From NCBI RefSeq assembly GCF_000330505.1, contig NW_004191750.1, positions 745,669 through 774,236 of the forward strand: a DNA stretch of 28,568 bases. Direction: 5' to 3'. Below are positions 1 through 8,019 of the stretch, piece after piece. The DNA comes from Entamoeba invadens IP1. Lineage: Eukaryota > Evosea > Mastigamoebida > Endamoebidae. Positions within the stretch are counted from its first letter, which is position 1; the number at the start of each line of letters is the position of its first letter. Below the pieces are notes generated by a model. It was not told the DNA's origin. It searched no databases and saw only the letters and a list, made by a program, of their open reading frames with translations. Position numbers and translations under genes: made by a program.

Positions 1-533
1 ACTCATGTACTATAGGGTTTTTGATGAATGTAATTGCTGAAGGGAATTGCAAAGACGATTTGGTTGCTATTTTGAACTGTTTTTCCAATTTTGCTTTCAC
101 CAAAGAATGTGGTATGATGAACGATTTGGTCCAATATGGAGTGATTAAGATGTGTGTACAAGAAGTGTTAAAAGGGGACACAGAAACTCGTGTATTAGTC
201 GAAATGGCGAACGTCCTCTTTTTTACAGTAACATGGGAGAAATATCATGAAGGAATGATTCGGTATTTGGTCGATAATATTGACGGGTTTCTGAGAGCTA
301 TTTTGAAAGGAGTAACCTTGGAAAATATGTCGAAACAAACTCAAGAACTTGGCGTGCGTGTACTTGCAGACTTACTGAACGTCAATGACGAAGTTGTGAA
401 TAAAAATCTCTTGGAACTTGGCATCGACTATGTCTTGGAAAATATAATGAAAACGTCTGACTGTGAATTGGTTGTGGACTTGGCGGGAGAGCTGATTGAA
501 AGATACTTTAAACTTGAAGACGAAGAACTTTGA
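1..533 (+). CDS. Helical-repeat (armadillo-like) protein, 5'-partial
   Basis: The reading frame is open from the window edge (codons run from base 3) to the TGA at 531-533, so the start lies outside. The visible 170 or so residues are almost wholly alpha-helical in pattern, with leucine/valine-rich helices such as LVEMANVLFFTVTW and LGVRVLADLLNVND separated by short polar turns. That pattern resembles armadillo/HEAT repeats, for example the C-terminal repeats of an importin-alpha-like protein. No diagnostic motif is present, so the family is an inference. An ACTATAG at 9-15 could be the 3' end of an intron, since most introns here end in TAG, in which case coding would resume at base 16 in the same frame. 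An ATG at 24 could also be a start but has no promoter-like sequence inside the window. Confidence 0.55.
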   Translation, partial: SCTIGFLMNVIAEGNCKDDLVAILNCFSNFAFTKECGMMNDLVQYGVIKMCVQEVLKGDTETRVLVEMANVLFFTVTWEKYHEGMIRYLVDNIDGFLRAILKGVTLENMSKQTQELGVRVLADLLNVNDEVVNKNLLELGIDYVLENIMKTSDCELVVDLAGELIERYFKLEDEEL

Positions 534-586
534 TTTACATGTGTTGTACTACTTTGTTTTGCGAAGGTTGGAACTCACAAATTAAA

Positions 587-590
587 GAAC
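587..590 (+). promoter_or_regulatory. GAAC core-promoter-like box
   Basis: GAAC lies 13 nt upstream (start to start) of the ATG at 600; a second copy is at 571-574. GAAC is a known core promoter element of E. histolytica, and the same tetranucleotide recurs near several starts here. Confidence 0.4.
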
Positions 591-599
591 TTTGGTTTG

Positions 600-1100
600 A
601 TGAGTATTGAAGAAGCGTATTTCTATCGGATGTTAAAGACAAGGAAATACGATGTGATTGTTGATTCGGACGAAATGGATATAAACAATGAAACACTTCA
701 AAAAAGTGTATTTGGAAGGGAAAATGTGTGTATTGTAGTGTTGATGAATAACTCGAGTGAAATATTAGGGTTTGTGTTCGACAAAGTAAAAAGATATGGA
801 AAGACTAAATTTAATTTTGTTATTCGCGACGGGAATTGCTTTTATTTTGAAGGAGGAACACTGTATGATAACACAGATGTGGATATGATATTGAATATAT
901 CAAATTGCATCACAATTTCAAGTGTATTTAATGAAGAATCATCTTATATCTCAACTAGAGTTTACGACTTTTCATCGACTTATACTCCTCGTGTCTTTTT
1001 TTCAACACTTCGTCCATTAACAAATCGGGTTATTGTATTTACTTTCTGTGGTTTTTGGTCACTTTTTTGTGGTTTTGAATCATCAAAAAAGAATATTTAG
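600..1100 (+). CDS. Short TLDc-like domain protein
   Basis: 166-residue protein starting at the ATG at 600, with a GAAC box 13 nt upstream. Small Entamoeba TLDc proteins share a layout that is recognisable here: an early strand KYDVIVDSD (about residues 17-25), then a helix, a strand ENVCIVVLMNNSSEILGFVFDK that matches the usual 'nLyfI.fDs.nvFGGYi' region, a middle strand FNFVIRDG, and a late hydrophobic strand RVIVFTF matching 'kRIiViqm'. TLDc domains elsewhere are linked to V-ATPase regulation and oxidative-stress resistance; a role here is not shown. The assignment rests on pattern, not on invariant residues, and the C-terminal 20 residues look atypical. It follows the preceding gene after 66 bp on the same strand. 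Confidence 0.5.
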   Translation: MSIEEAYFYRMLKTRKYDVIVDSDEMDINNETLQKSVFGRENVCIVVLMNNSSEILGFVFDKVKRYGKTKFNFVIRDGNCFYFEGGTLYDNTDVDMILNISNCITISSVFNEESSYISTRVYDFSSTYTPRVFFSTLRPLTNRVIVFTFCGFWSLFCGFESSKKNI

Positions 1101-1436
1101 TCCGAGGTTCAAGACTAAATTTATAAGATAAAATTATTAATGTTGAAATCATAATTAATAACTAAATAAAATAAAATTAATAATTTTTTATAAAATATAA
1201 TTATAAATAGTTTTTAAAAACCATATAATAAAACATAACAGATGGACAGACAAATGGATTCAAAAGATGTTGAAATACTGTAAAGATAATATTATGTCAG
1301 AACAATCTAAACAATAAGGTATTAATGTTAATGTTTGGAGAGTGATTTTTAGTAATCGTTTGAGTATGGATTGTATATGAGTATTACACACATATTTAAT
1401 ACCTGAAAGATAGAAAAAAGAACTAAAAATTTATAT
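1101..1436. other. AT-rich intergenic spacer
   Basis: Very AT-rich sequence with poly-A/T runs between the TLDc-like gene and the kinase-like gene. No coding potential, RNA gene or clear repeat seen. The last 20 bases hold the probable promoter box of the next gene. Confidence 0.7.
1420..1423 (+). promoter_or_regulatory. GAAC core-promoter-like box
   Basis: GAAC followed by an A/T tract, 17 nt upstream of the ATG at 1437 (start to start). Confidence 0.45.
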
Positions 1437-2861
1437 ATGTCAAATTCGACGAGCAGCAACACAACCTTCGACAACTCAACGAACTCCCCCCCTCTTATTT
1501 GCCCGCCCGGATATTTCTATGTTAAAGGGGAATGTGTTCAGTCGACACATTGGATACTTGGAGTATCGATAACGTGTAGTTTGCTATTGGCTCTTGTGAT
1601 GGTTTTAATAATAGTAGTGTGGTTTTTGTCTCGAAAGAAGACCACATCCTCGCGAGACAGATACTCTCGAGTACACTCGGATGATTTTCCACTCCATTTG
1701 AGTAAGACGGAGCTGACTTTTGAGAGCGAAGGAATCACAATGTCCATCAACACACAATACACAGATGAAATCAACATCACCAATACATCGGACATTGAAA
1801 AATCATTTAAAATTGAGTTTGATGCGACACAATACATTCTCAAGACTGAACCGGAGTGTGGAGTCTTAGGTCCACATTCTTCAGTTGATGTTCAATTCAC
1901 AATAACATTAAAATGCTCGTGTAAACAATACCCACCAATTAATGTCGTTTCATTTGACGGAACATCAGAGGTTGACGCGATAGACGAAGACATTGTGACA
2001 ACCCCCGTTCAAGTCTGTGCGTCATGCGAAGACACTCTTCTTCTTGATTTCAAAGAAATTAGTACAAAGGAATTGATCGCAAATGGGTTACATGGGGATG
2101 TGGTAGTTTCCACATATAGGGGACAAACTGTTGTCGTCAAAAAGTTCAAGTTGAGTTGGACGGAAGAGGCAAGGAGCTTCTTTGTGGAGCGACTTGGAGA
2201 GGTGACACAGATGAGGCACTCCAATTTGATAACCATTTTTGGGTGTGTTGTGACACCAAACCACGAAGCACTCGTCATGGAATTTGCAGAACATGGAAAT
2301 GCTCGGACGTGTTACAGAAGAGGAGAGATGGAGCTCAAACTTCGCGAAAAGGTTCTTATTGATGTGTGCAAAGGAATACAATATTTACATTCAAATAATA
2401 GAGTCCATGGGTGTATCAAACCGACTAATATGCTAATGGTCTCTATCAACCCACAATCGACTGTGTGTTGTAAACTCGGACATTACTGGGATTTGGCGGA
2501 GATGACGTCATTGATCATTCCAAAGATCGAAGCCGACAACGAAATTATGATGCAAAACTCATACTTCACAGCTCCAGAGTGTTTCAAAGAAAGTTCACTA
2601 ACCGCAGAGGCGGATGTCTACTCACTTGGAATGTCTATATTAGAAATTTACCAACAAAAAATGGTGTACCCAGAAAGACCATTTAGTAATGGGTGGGACG
2701 CAGCAACTGAAATTGTTAAAGGGAAACGCCCAGATGTACCAAATTCTGTCGATGAGAAGATAAAAAACTTGGTCACTAAATGCTGGGAACAAAAACTGGA
2801 AAGTAGACCAAAAATCGGAGAAATCTTGAAAACATTTATGGAATTACAAGATCAATCGTAA
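1437..2861 (+). CDS. Receptor-kinase-like membrane pseudokinase with short ectodomain
   Basis: 474 residues. Order: a 38-residue N-terminal segment with three N-glycosylation sequons (N3, N8, N13) and a single CPPG...C motif; one membrane helix (about 39-64) followed by RKK, which suggests an outside-to-inside anchor without a cleaved signal; a beta-sandwich-like region (about 88-165) of the kind found between membrane and kinase in Entamoeba transmembrane kinases; and a kinase-like domain (about 204-470). The ATP-binding lysine is present (VVVKKF, K235/K236) and APE is kept (379-381). The HRD motif reads HGC (324-326), so the catalytic Asp is Cys, and DFG appears as LGH (347-349), so the Mg-binding Asp is also lost. 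Known family members have long Cys-rich ectodomains, which this one lacks. Prediction: a catalytically dead signalling receptor or scaffold. Confidence 0.85.
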   Translation: MSNSTSSNTTFDNSTNSPPLICPPGYFYVKGECVQSTHWILGVSITCSLLLALVMVLIIVVWFLSRKKTTSSRDRYSRVHSDDFPLHLSKTELTFESEGITMSINTQYTDEINITNTSDIEKSFKIEFDATQYILKTEPECGVLGPHSSVDVQFTITLKCSCKQYPPINVVSFDGTSEVDAIDEDIVTTPVQVCASCEDTLLLDFKEISTKELIANGLHGDVVVSTYRGQTVVVKKFKLSWTEEARSFFVERLGEVTQMRHSNLITIFGCVVTPNHEALVMEFAEHGNARTCYRRGEMELKLREKVLIDVCKGIQYLHSNNRVHGCIKPTNMLMVSINPQSTVCCKLGHYWDLAEMTSLIIPKIEADNEIMMQNSYFTAPECFKESSLTAEADVYSLGMSILEIYQQKMVYPERPFSNGWDAATEIVKGKRPDVPNSVDEKIKNLVTKCWEQKLESRPKIGEILKTFMELQDQS

Positions 2862-3254
2862 AGTCATGTAATTACGATAAATCTTTCATTTACAATTTTT
2901 TAATTCATTTTGTTTTAATTTTTTTAATAATTTTTTATTTAATTTTATACAAAACTATAATATTATAATAACTATTTTACAATAATTAAAAAACTATAAA
3001 ACTGGCTTTTTTAAAAAAATTATTGAAAAATACGAATAAAAATGAACTATAATTAAACAATAAAATAACAATAAAAAAATGAAATTAAACTAACCTATAT
3101 ATATAGTTTACATTCTCAATTTATGCAAAATTAAAAAAGAGCTATAATTAATTGGTTTAGAGTACTAGATTCAAAACTAATAAAACAATAACTTAATATT
3201 GAATGAAACTTTTCGTAGTTTTTTCAAAATTCGATGAAACTTTAAAAGAATAGA
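2862..3254. other. AT-rich intergenic spacer
   Basis: Strongly AT-rich spacer with many A- and T-runs. No gene, RNA or significant repeat recognised. The probable upstream region of the next gene carries GAAAC variants near 3234 but no strict GAAC box. Confidence 0.7.
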
Positions 3255-3889
3255 ATGGCTCAACGGTTTGGAAACAATTTTTTATTTGTCCAGAGAGATG
3301 ACTGACAACTAGTATTAAGGCGATTATTGTTGGTGATTCTGGGGCAGGAAAAAGTAGTTTGGTTTCGCAACTTGTCAACAACGAATTTCCGGAATCGAAA
3401 CCAGTTAACCCACCGCGCAATTTCTTTAACGATTTCGTCTTCTTACTTGACAAAACAAAATACCGAATTCAACTTGGGGAGTTTGTCGACACAAACACTG
3501 AGATTTCTGGGTATGGGCTGGAGTTCAAGGGAGCTCGCATTGTCATTGGATTGGTAAGTTCCAGTGTCGACTCTTCTTTATCAAACATATCAAATTGGCT
3601 TATTCTCAGGGAGCGTCTTGTTGCGGATGATATTCCATATGTTAAAGTTTTGGTACAGAACATCGTGACGGACCAACCGAAGACAATCACTTCCGAAGAG
3701 GCGAAACAAGCTGCAGAAAAGATGGGGATCCATTACTTTGAGATCAACATAAAAACCGGTGAGGGGATACAAGAAATGTTCAAATCAGTTCTGAATGATG
3801 TCTTGAATCAAGACCCTACACTTAAAGAGTCAGCCTCCGTACAGGAAGGCAAGAAGAAAGGAAAAGGGAAAAAGTGCATAATCATCTAA
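3255..3889 (+). CDS. Degenerate Ras/Rab-like small GTPase with CaaX end (spliced)
   Basis: Exons 3255-3265 and 3313-3889 give 195 residues. Exon 1 is only 11 bases (M-A-Q and two bases of Arg); removing 3266-3312 restores MAQRIKAIIVGDSGAGKSSL, the classic N-terminus of a Rab/Ras protein. The P-loop GDSGAGKS (11-18) is intact. The rest of the nucleotide machinery is eroded: the switch II DTAGQE motif reads DTNTE (63-67), without the glycine and catalytic glutamine; the base-specificity motif NKxD reads QNIVTD; the switch I threonine is not evident; the SAK loop reads NIK. The C-terminus is a polybasic run followed by CIII (192-195), a CaaX box expected to be geranylgeranylated. It probably sits on a membrane and may bind nucleotide in an unusual way or not hydrolyse GTP. 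Confidence 0.8.
3266..3312 (+). other. Intron (47 nt) of the small GTPase gene
   Basis: GTTTGG...CTAG, phase 2. It contains the in-frame stops that separate the P-loop frame from the ATG, and its removal gives a standard Rab-like N-terminus. Confidence 0.8.
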
Positions 3890-4250
3890 CTCTACTGTTT
3901 TTGTTTGTATTCTTGGGAATGTTTTGAGGAACTTTAACATAGAGTTTGTCGAAAGTTACTTCATTACCTCTTATCGAGTGTTGAATAAATATTCGGTGGT
4001 GAATATTTATCTGGTAAATTTTAATATAATAAACTATAAATGTATAATTTAATTGGGTCAAACGTACTCAATAATAAATGTATTTTTTTATAAAATGCTT
4101 GATGTCACTTGAAAGTAATCCAAATGTTATAATAAAAAAAATAATAAAAAAACATTATCATAATTTATTAGTATGAAATAGTTAAGATTCACAACTATAT
4201 AACTAGATATATAATAGTTAATGAATTAATAAAAAAATCTTGAAAATAGT
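3890..4250. other. AT-rich spacer with a perfect hairpin
   Basis: Probable 3' region of the GTPase gene, then AT-rich spacer. The one notable structure is an inverted repeat at 3985-4010. No gene seen. Confidence 0.65.
3985..4010. repeat. Inverted repeat, 10-bp arms, GGTGGT loop
   Basis: ATAAATATTC (3985-3994) and its exact reverse complement GAATATTTAT (4001-4010) flank GGTGGT. It lies 96 nt after the GTPase stop codon, so it could be a 3'UTR hairpin. Confidence 0.7.
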
Positions 4251-4814
4251 ATGTCGTCTGCACCTTCTAATTCCACAAAAGAAAACATCCAAACCCGCCA
4301 AAGTCGTGACAAAAAGACGAAGGAAGTCGCGCAACTCTCTTTTTTGACGTGGATACTCAACGAACAATTTTCGTTCACTTTTCAACGCCCGAAGAAACGG
4401 TCAACAGTCAACTTCTGTTTTCCAGACTTGCTCGAAATAGACTTCGGGAAGGACAAAATGGACATGACAAAATTTTTGAATGAGAGGGTGGAGGAAGATT
4501 TTACGCAGTTTTGCAAATCAATGACAGTCAAACAGGCGAGTCGTAAAGTCGACCACCTGAAACGAGTATATATCAACAACTATTTAACCGACTTGGCGGT
4601 GCACAGTGGTGTTGCTATTCAAAGCAAATCAACCAAAAAAGACTTGGAGCAGATGGAGAGGTTTGTCGAAATACAATTCAGAGGAGAGACGTTTGGGCAA
4701 AATAGTATCATCGAGGCGGGTGTCGAGATCAACGTCCACCTCATGGAGTTCTTGGGAGAGAACACCATCGTAAATATACCAAAAGGACAATTGTTTAACT
4801 CATTTTCTTTGTAA
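4251..4814 (+). CDS. Unknown protein
   Basis: 187 residues from the ATG at 4251; not recognised. The first 25 or so residues are polar and basic (Ser/Lys/Arg-rich, probably disordered). The rest mixes predicted strands and helices, including a charged helix around VDHLKRVYINNYLTDLAVHS and a hydrophobic C-terminal third (IIEAGVEINVHLMEFLGENT). There is no signal peptide, membrane helix, zinc-binding pattern or nucleotide-binding loop. Codon use matches neighbouring genes and the frame is intact, so it is probably a real gene. Its stop codon lies 20 bp before the inverted-repeat element at 4834, which may therefore sit in its 3'UTR. Confidence 0.7.
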   Translation: MSSAPSNSTKENIQTRQSRDKKTKEVAQLSFLTWILNEQFSFTFQRPKKRSTVNFCFPDLLEIDFGKDKMDMTKFLNERVEEDFTQFCKSMTVKQASRKVDHLKRVYINNYLTDLAVHSGVAIQSKSTKKDLEQMERFVEIQFRGETFGQNSIIEAGVEINVHLMEFLGENTIVNIPKGQLFNSFSL

Positions 4815-4833
4815 TATGTAGTTACACATGTTG

Positions 4834-5060
4834 TACAGTTGACAAAATGATAGTCAGAGACCAAATAATTGTAAGAAGTAAAATTAATAGTTATAAAACT
4901 TTAGATAAGAACTATTATTAAAATAGATTTAAGTTTTTTACCATTTTTTGGTGTACCTTTTTTTCACTTTTTTAAAAAACCCGTTATTTCCAAAATAATC
5001 AATGGGAAATACACCCTTCTGACAATTGTTTGGTCTCTGATAATTACTTGGTCAACTGTA
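4834..5060. mobile_element. Tc1/mariner-like MITE (223 bp plus TA flanks)
   Basis: The 45 bases at 4834-4878 match the reverse complement of 5016-5060 at 38 of 45 positions by manual alignment. The match includes the outermost 10 bases (TACAGTTGAC) and an internal 10-base block (TCAGAGACCA), and it stops sharply outside both ends. Both ends are flanked by TA and the element proper (4836-5058) begins CAGT, as in Tc1/mariner transposons, which duplicate a TA target. The interior of about 137 bp is AT-rich and noncoding, so this would be a non-autonomous element. The superfamily assignment is an inference from the ends. Confidence 0.7.
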
Positions 5061-5216
5061 TGAAAGAAAAAAACTCTCATTTTACTTCATTAAGTAAATA
5101 TTATATTGTTAATAGTTTTTATTTTCTATTTGAATAATATTATAATAGAATATATTATTTTACTATTGAATAAACAAACGAAGGACAAATTCTTAATCAA
5201 AACACTACTTTATTTG

Positions 5217-5237
5217 TTATTAATTAATTAATTAATT
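5217..5237. repeat. Short TTAA-unit tandem repeat
   Basis: About five copies of a TTAA/AATT unit in AT-rich spacer; probably simple-sequence DNA. Confidence 0.6.
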
Positions 5238-5565
5238 GCAAGAAAACAATAAACGTCTTTTTATTGGTTCAAAATATAACAAATTGGATTATTTCATACT
5301 AAATAATAGTATATTTTTTTTAGTATCAACAAAAGTGGATTTTTCGAAAACAATAACTAGTTTATTATTATATTAATACTAACAAATAATAATAATAAAA
5401 TAGTGGAAAATTATTTTATTCTTCTTTTTCAATAATTTGTTGAAAAAATAAAAAAGAACAATTGTTGCAACAAACACAAGGAAAAGTCGACCATAAAAAT
5501 TAGAAAAGAAAAAGACTTCAAAAATACGACAAAAAAACTGCAACTCACTTTGTTGTGAATTTTGA

Positions 5566-6264
5566 ATGAACAAAGACATCGACTTCGAAAAGTACACTCA
5601 ACGAGAAAACATATTCAACTTTTTGGAACTTTTTGCATCTGGTGTGACACTAGTGGTCATCTCAATTGCGTTTGTGTTTGTCGGTGGTGGTGTGTTTTTC
5701 GGACAAAACATATTCTTCTACGAGTTTGTGATCATTTTGTGTATACTTATTGAAACACTCCTTTTCATCGCACACGCCCTTCTTTCAGTACGAATCCGCC
5801 AAAAGGACGAACCGTACCCACCATGTCTCTCTTTTATAACACTTGCGTTGGCATCGTGTTGCATTGTTTTACTTTTTGTGTGCCTCCCCTTTTCATTCAG
5901 AAGGGAAGAGCAACCAATCACCAAAGACACTCTTGATTTCTATGAACGTCTCGTTTGTGTTGTTGTAAATTAAACTATAATTTAATAGTTTCAAACCATT
6001 TACGTATAGTTCAGTTGTTGCTCAGACAACCAACCGGTTGATGAATGTTCTTGTGTGAAAGAGCAGTGTTCTTCGTGTGAAAAGGTGCTTCTTCCGACGG
6101 TAAAGATAGTGTTTTGGATTGCAAATTTGGTATTTATCTTACTTTCATTATTTGTTGCATTGTGTTGTTTTGTGCACCACACTTCAAATGTGCTCCTCTG
6201 TTGGTTTTATTTCTATGGCCATGTTTTGTCGAATGGGAGGTCTTCTTCTCTTGCAGATATTTAG
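5566..6264 (+). CDS. Tetraspanin (spliced)
   Basis: Exons 5566-5952 and 6010-6264 give 213 residues. Unspliced, the frame stops at 5973 after three membrane helices; removing the GTTTGT...TATAG intron adds a Cys-rich loop and a fourth helix. Helices lie at about 20-45, 50-75, 88-111 and 159-184. The segment between helices 3 and 4 (about 112-158) starts its second half with FSCC (130-133), the double-Cys hallmark of tetraspanin large loops, and has four more cysteines (142, 144, 149, 152). The usual CCG is CCS here and the loop is short, about 45 residues. Tetraspanins organise membrane microdomains and partner proteins. The tail after helix 4 (about 28 residues) is unusual and may hide another splice event. 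It converges with GPN3. Confidence 0.75.
5953..6009 (+). other. Intron (57 nt) of the tetraspanin gene
   Basis: GTTTGT...TATAG, phase 0. An earlier TAG at 5986-5988 would lead into a stop, so the acceptor at 6007-6009 is preferred. Confidence 0.75.
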
Positions 6265-6430
6265 TGTTTTTGTATTCCTCTGTTATCTTCCATTCTCCAA
6301 ATACGATAGAATTTGCCATCTAATCAAATAGAATACTTTTATAATAATTTATTTATAATTAACTAGTATAACAATACTAGAAGTTTAACAATAGTATTCT
6401 TCTAATAATAGTGATAACAATAGACAACAA

Positions 6431-7291
6431 TCAATCAGTTTCATTCACGTCTTCATCTTTAGGTTCTTGTGGTTCTACATCGTCATAATATTGGACACAA
6501 GTATCTACCTTCTGGAGGAGAACATCTATAGTGTCTTCATCTTTGATATTCAATGGAGTAAACCCGACAAGAGCATAACTTTGGACTAACTGTACCAAAG
6601 CAGCGTTGAGTCTGTGGTACTTATCTCCCATTTTCTCATCCAGGTCAGACGAGAAAAGGGGGTCTTGGTCTAAGAAATCATAGAACGTCTCTGGGTCTTG
6701 CAAATTTTTACTCCACATATCCATTTTCGACATCACATTGATATGAGGAATTTCAAGCGACGACATCACAGACAAACAGCACAACACGGCACTCACGTAT
6801 TTAGTGGAGTCGGTGAGCACTTGCGAATCAACAAGAAAGACAGCACACACCTACACTGTTAACACACCACCAATTACTTATAATACAATTAAACAAACGT
6901 TATAGTTCTGTTCCTTCATATAATCCACAAATCTCGACATAACTGGTAAATGGCTGTATAACTCGATTTGCCCAGGGCAATCAATGATCAAATAATCGTC
7001 GTCGTAGTCGCCCAGCTTCTCATCAAACCACTCAAGGTTATCCAAAAAATATTCCAAACAATACACCAGCGCACCGTTCGGTCCAAAACTCATTTCTTCC
7101 ATCACGTCTTCCACGGTGACTAAATCTCTGATGTCAATATCAATGTCGTAGTAATTCTGGTCAATGGCCGGATCCAAATTGACCATATAAGGATGGCGAT
7201 GCAAATCATTCATATACTGTTTTATGTATTTACAATATGTCGACTTCCCGCTGCCTGCAGGACCCATCACTAGTTGGCAACACTTCCCCAT
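6431..7291 (-). CDS. GPN3: GPN-loop GTPase 3 (spliced)
   Basis: Exons 7291-6899 and 6850-6431 give 270 residues, close to the usual GPN3 length. Seen in order: P-loop GPAGSGKST (10-18), LDPA (39-42), the family-defining Gly-Pro-Asn insert (70-72), switch II DCPGQIE (104-110), and SKMD (172-175) as the base-recognition motif. The intron falls exactly in the conserved NVCAVFLVDSQ segment. GPN GTPases assist assembly and nuclear import of RNA polymerase II, and GPN3 is also linked to polymerase III subunits. The frame extends 25 codons further upstream, but MGKCCQLVMGPAGSGKST matches where family members begin, so the ATG at 7291 is chosen. It is divergent from the CIR-domain gene, 233 bp away. 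Confidence 0.92.
6851..6898 (-). other. Intron (48 nt) of GPN3
   Basis: GTTTGT...TGTAG on the minus strand, phase 0, joining EQNYN to VCAVFLVDS. Confidence 0.9.
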
Positions 7292-7524
7292 CCTGTTTTC
7301 TGTTTTAATCAGATCTCTTTTAGTAGGGTTGGTCATAAAATGAACGAGTAAATAGTATCTCTTCATAATAAATTAACGAGCTGTTTTTTACTATTTTGGT
7401 ATTAAAGTTATGGTTATTTATAGTAATAATCAATAAACAAAGACTCGTTATTATTTATTATACGTTAATTGAAAAAACATGTTAAATAACATTTCAAGAC
7501 AAGGAAGGACAACTGCTAAACGAA

Positions 7525-7941
7525 ATGGACTTTTTAGCAAAGAAGCGATCAAATCCGCGTAACTTCAAAAATCGGTTGAGAGTAGAAAATGCGGAGAAAG
7601 AGATAAGAGAGCGAGCCGATCTCGAGAAAAAGCGTCAGACGGAGATCACCGAGCAAAAGGAAAAAATTGCATATATACGGAGCAATTTTGGCGAAGAGGC
7701 GGCATTTCAAGCAACCAAGGAATCACAAATAATGTTCTTGTATGAACCCCCGCCCGGGTTTTCGCTTGAAGAAAAGATCGAAGAGAGAATGAAAGAGAAG
7801 AAAATTCGGAGTGGAGAAGAGAGTAAGAAACCTCGAGGAAGAAATGATCAGAGCAAAAAAGCAGAGAAGAAGTTGACCCGAGTCGACCCAATAATTAAAG
7901 ACGGCGAACAACAGAAGGATGAAATTGAGAAACTTCTATGA
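7525..7941 (+). CDS. CIR N-terminal-domain protein (CIR1-like, spliceosome-associated)
   Basis: 138 residues. The N-terminus FLAKKRSNPRNFKNRLRVEN fits the CIR_N domain, which in CIR1 and CWC25-like proteins begins F-x-x-K-K-x-x-x-P-x-x-x-x-N and continues as a charged coiled coil. FLYEPPPGF at 71-79 matches the FMYEAPPG segment that follows this helix in CIR1, which favours CIR1 over CWC25 or LENG1. The rest (80-138) is Lys/Glu-rich and probably disordered, and is much shorter than in animal CIR1, without its zinc-knuckle-like CxxC region. Family members associate with the spliceosome or act as transcriptional corepressors; a splicing role suits an intron-bearing genome, but that is inferred. 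It shares its upstream region with divergent GPN3. Confidence 0.7.
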   Translation: MDFLAKKRSNPRNFKNRLRVENAEKEIRERADLEKKRQTEITEQKEKIAYIRSNFGEEAAFQATKESQIMFLYEPPPGFSLEEKIEERMKEKKIRSGEESKKPRGRNDQSKKAEKKLTRVDPIIKDGEQQKDEIEKLL

Positions 7942-8003
7942 CACTTTTGTAGTATTCAATTCTAATCAATGTTTCATCTCTTTTTGTTCTAAAAATGATA
8001 TGG

Positions 8004-8007
8004 GAAC
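8004..8007 (+). promoter_or_regulatory. GAAC core-promoter-like box
   Basis: GAAC followed by TTAAAAATA, 16 nt upstream of the thioredoxin ATG at 8020 (start to start). Confidence 0.45.
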
Positions 8008-8019
8008 TTAAAAATAGAT

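Larger units (their letters stand above)
4815..5565. other. Spacer holding an inverted-repeat element and AT-rich DNA
   Basis: 750-bp gap between the unknown gene and the tetraspanin gene. It contains the mobile-element-like sequence 4834-5060, a short TTAA-unit tandem tract at about 5217-5237, and otherwise A/T-rich sequence. No open reading frame in it looks coding. Confidence 0.7.

Noticed and set aside
7292..7366. 25-codon N-terminal extension of GPN3
   Set aside because: GPN-family proteins begin at the residue just before the P-loop strand, as MGKCCQLVMGP does; the extension has no conserved feature.
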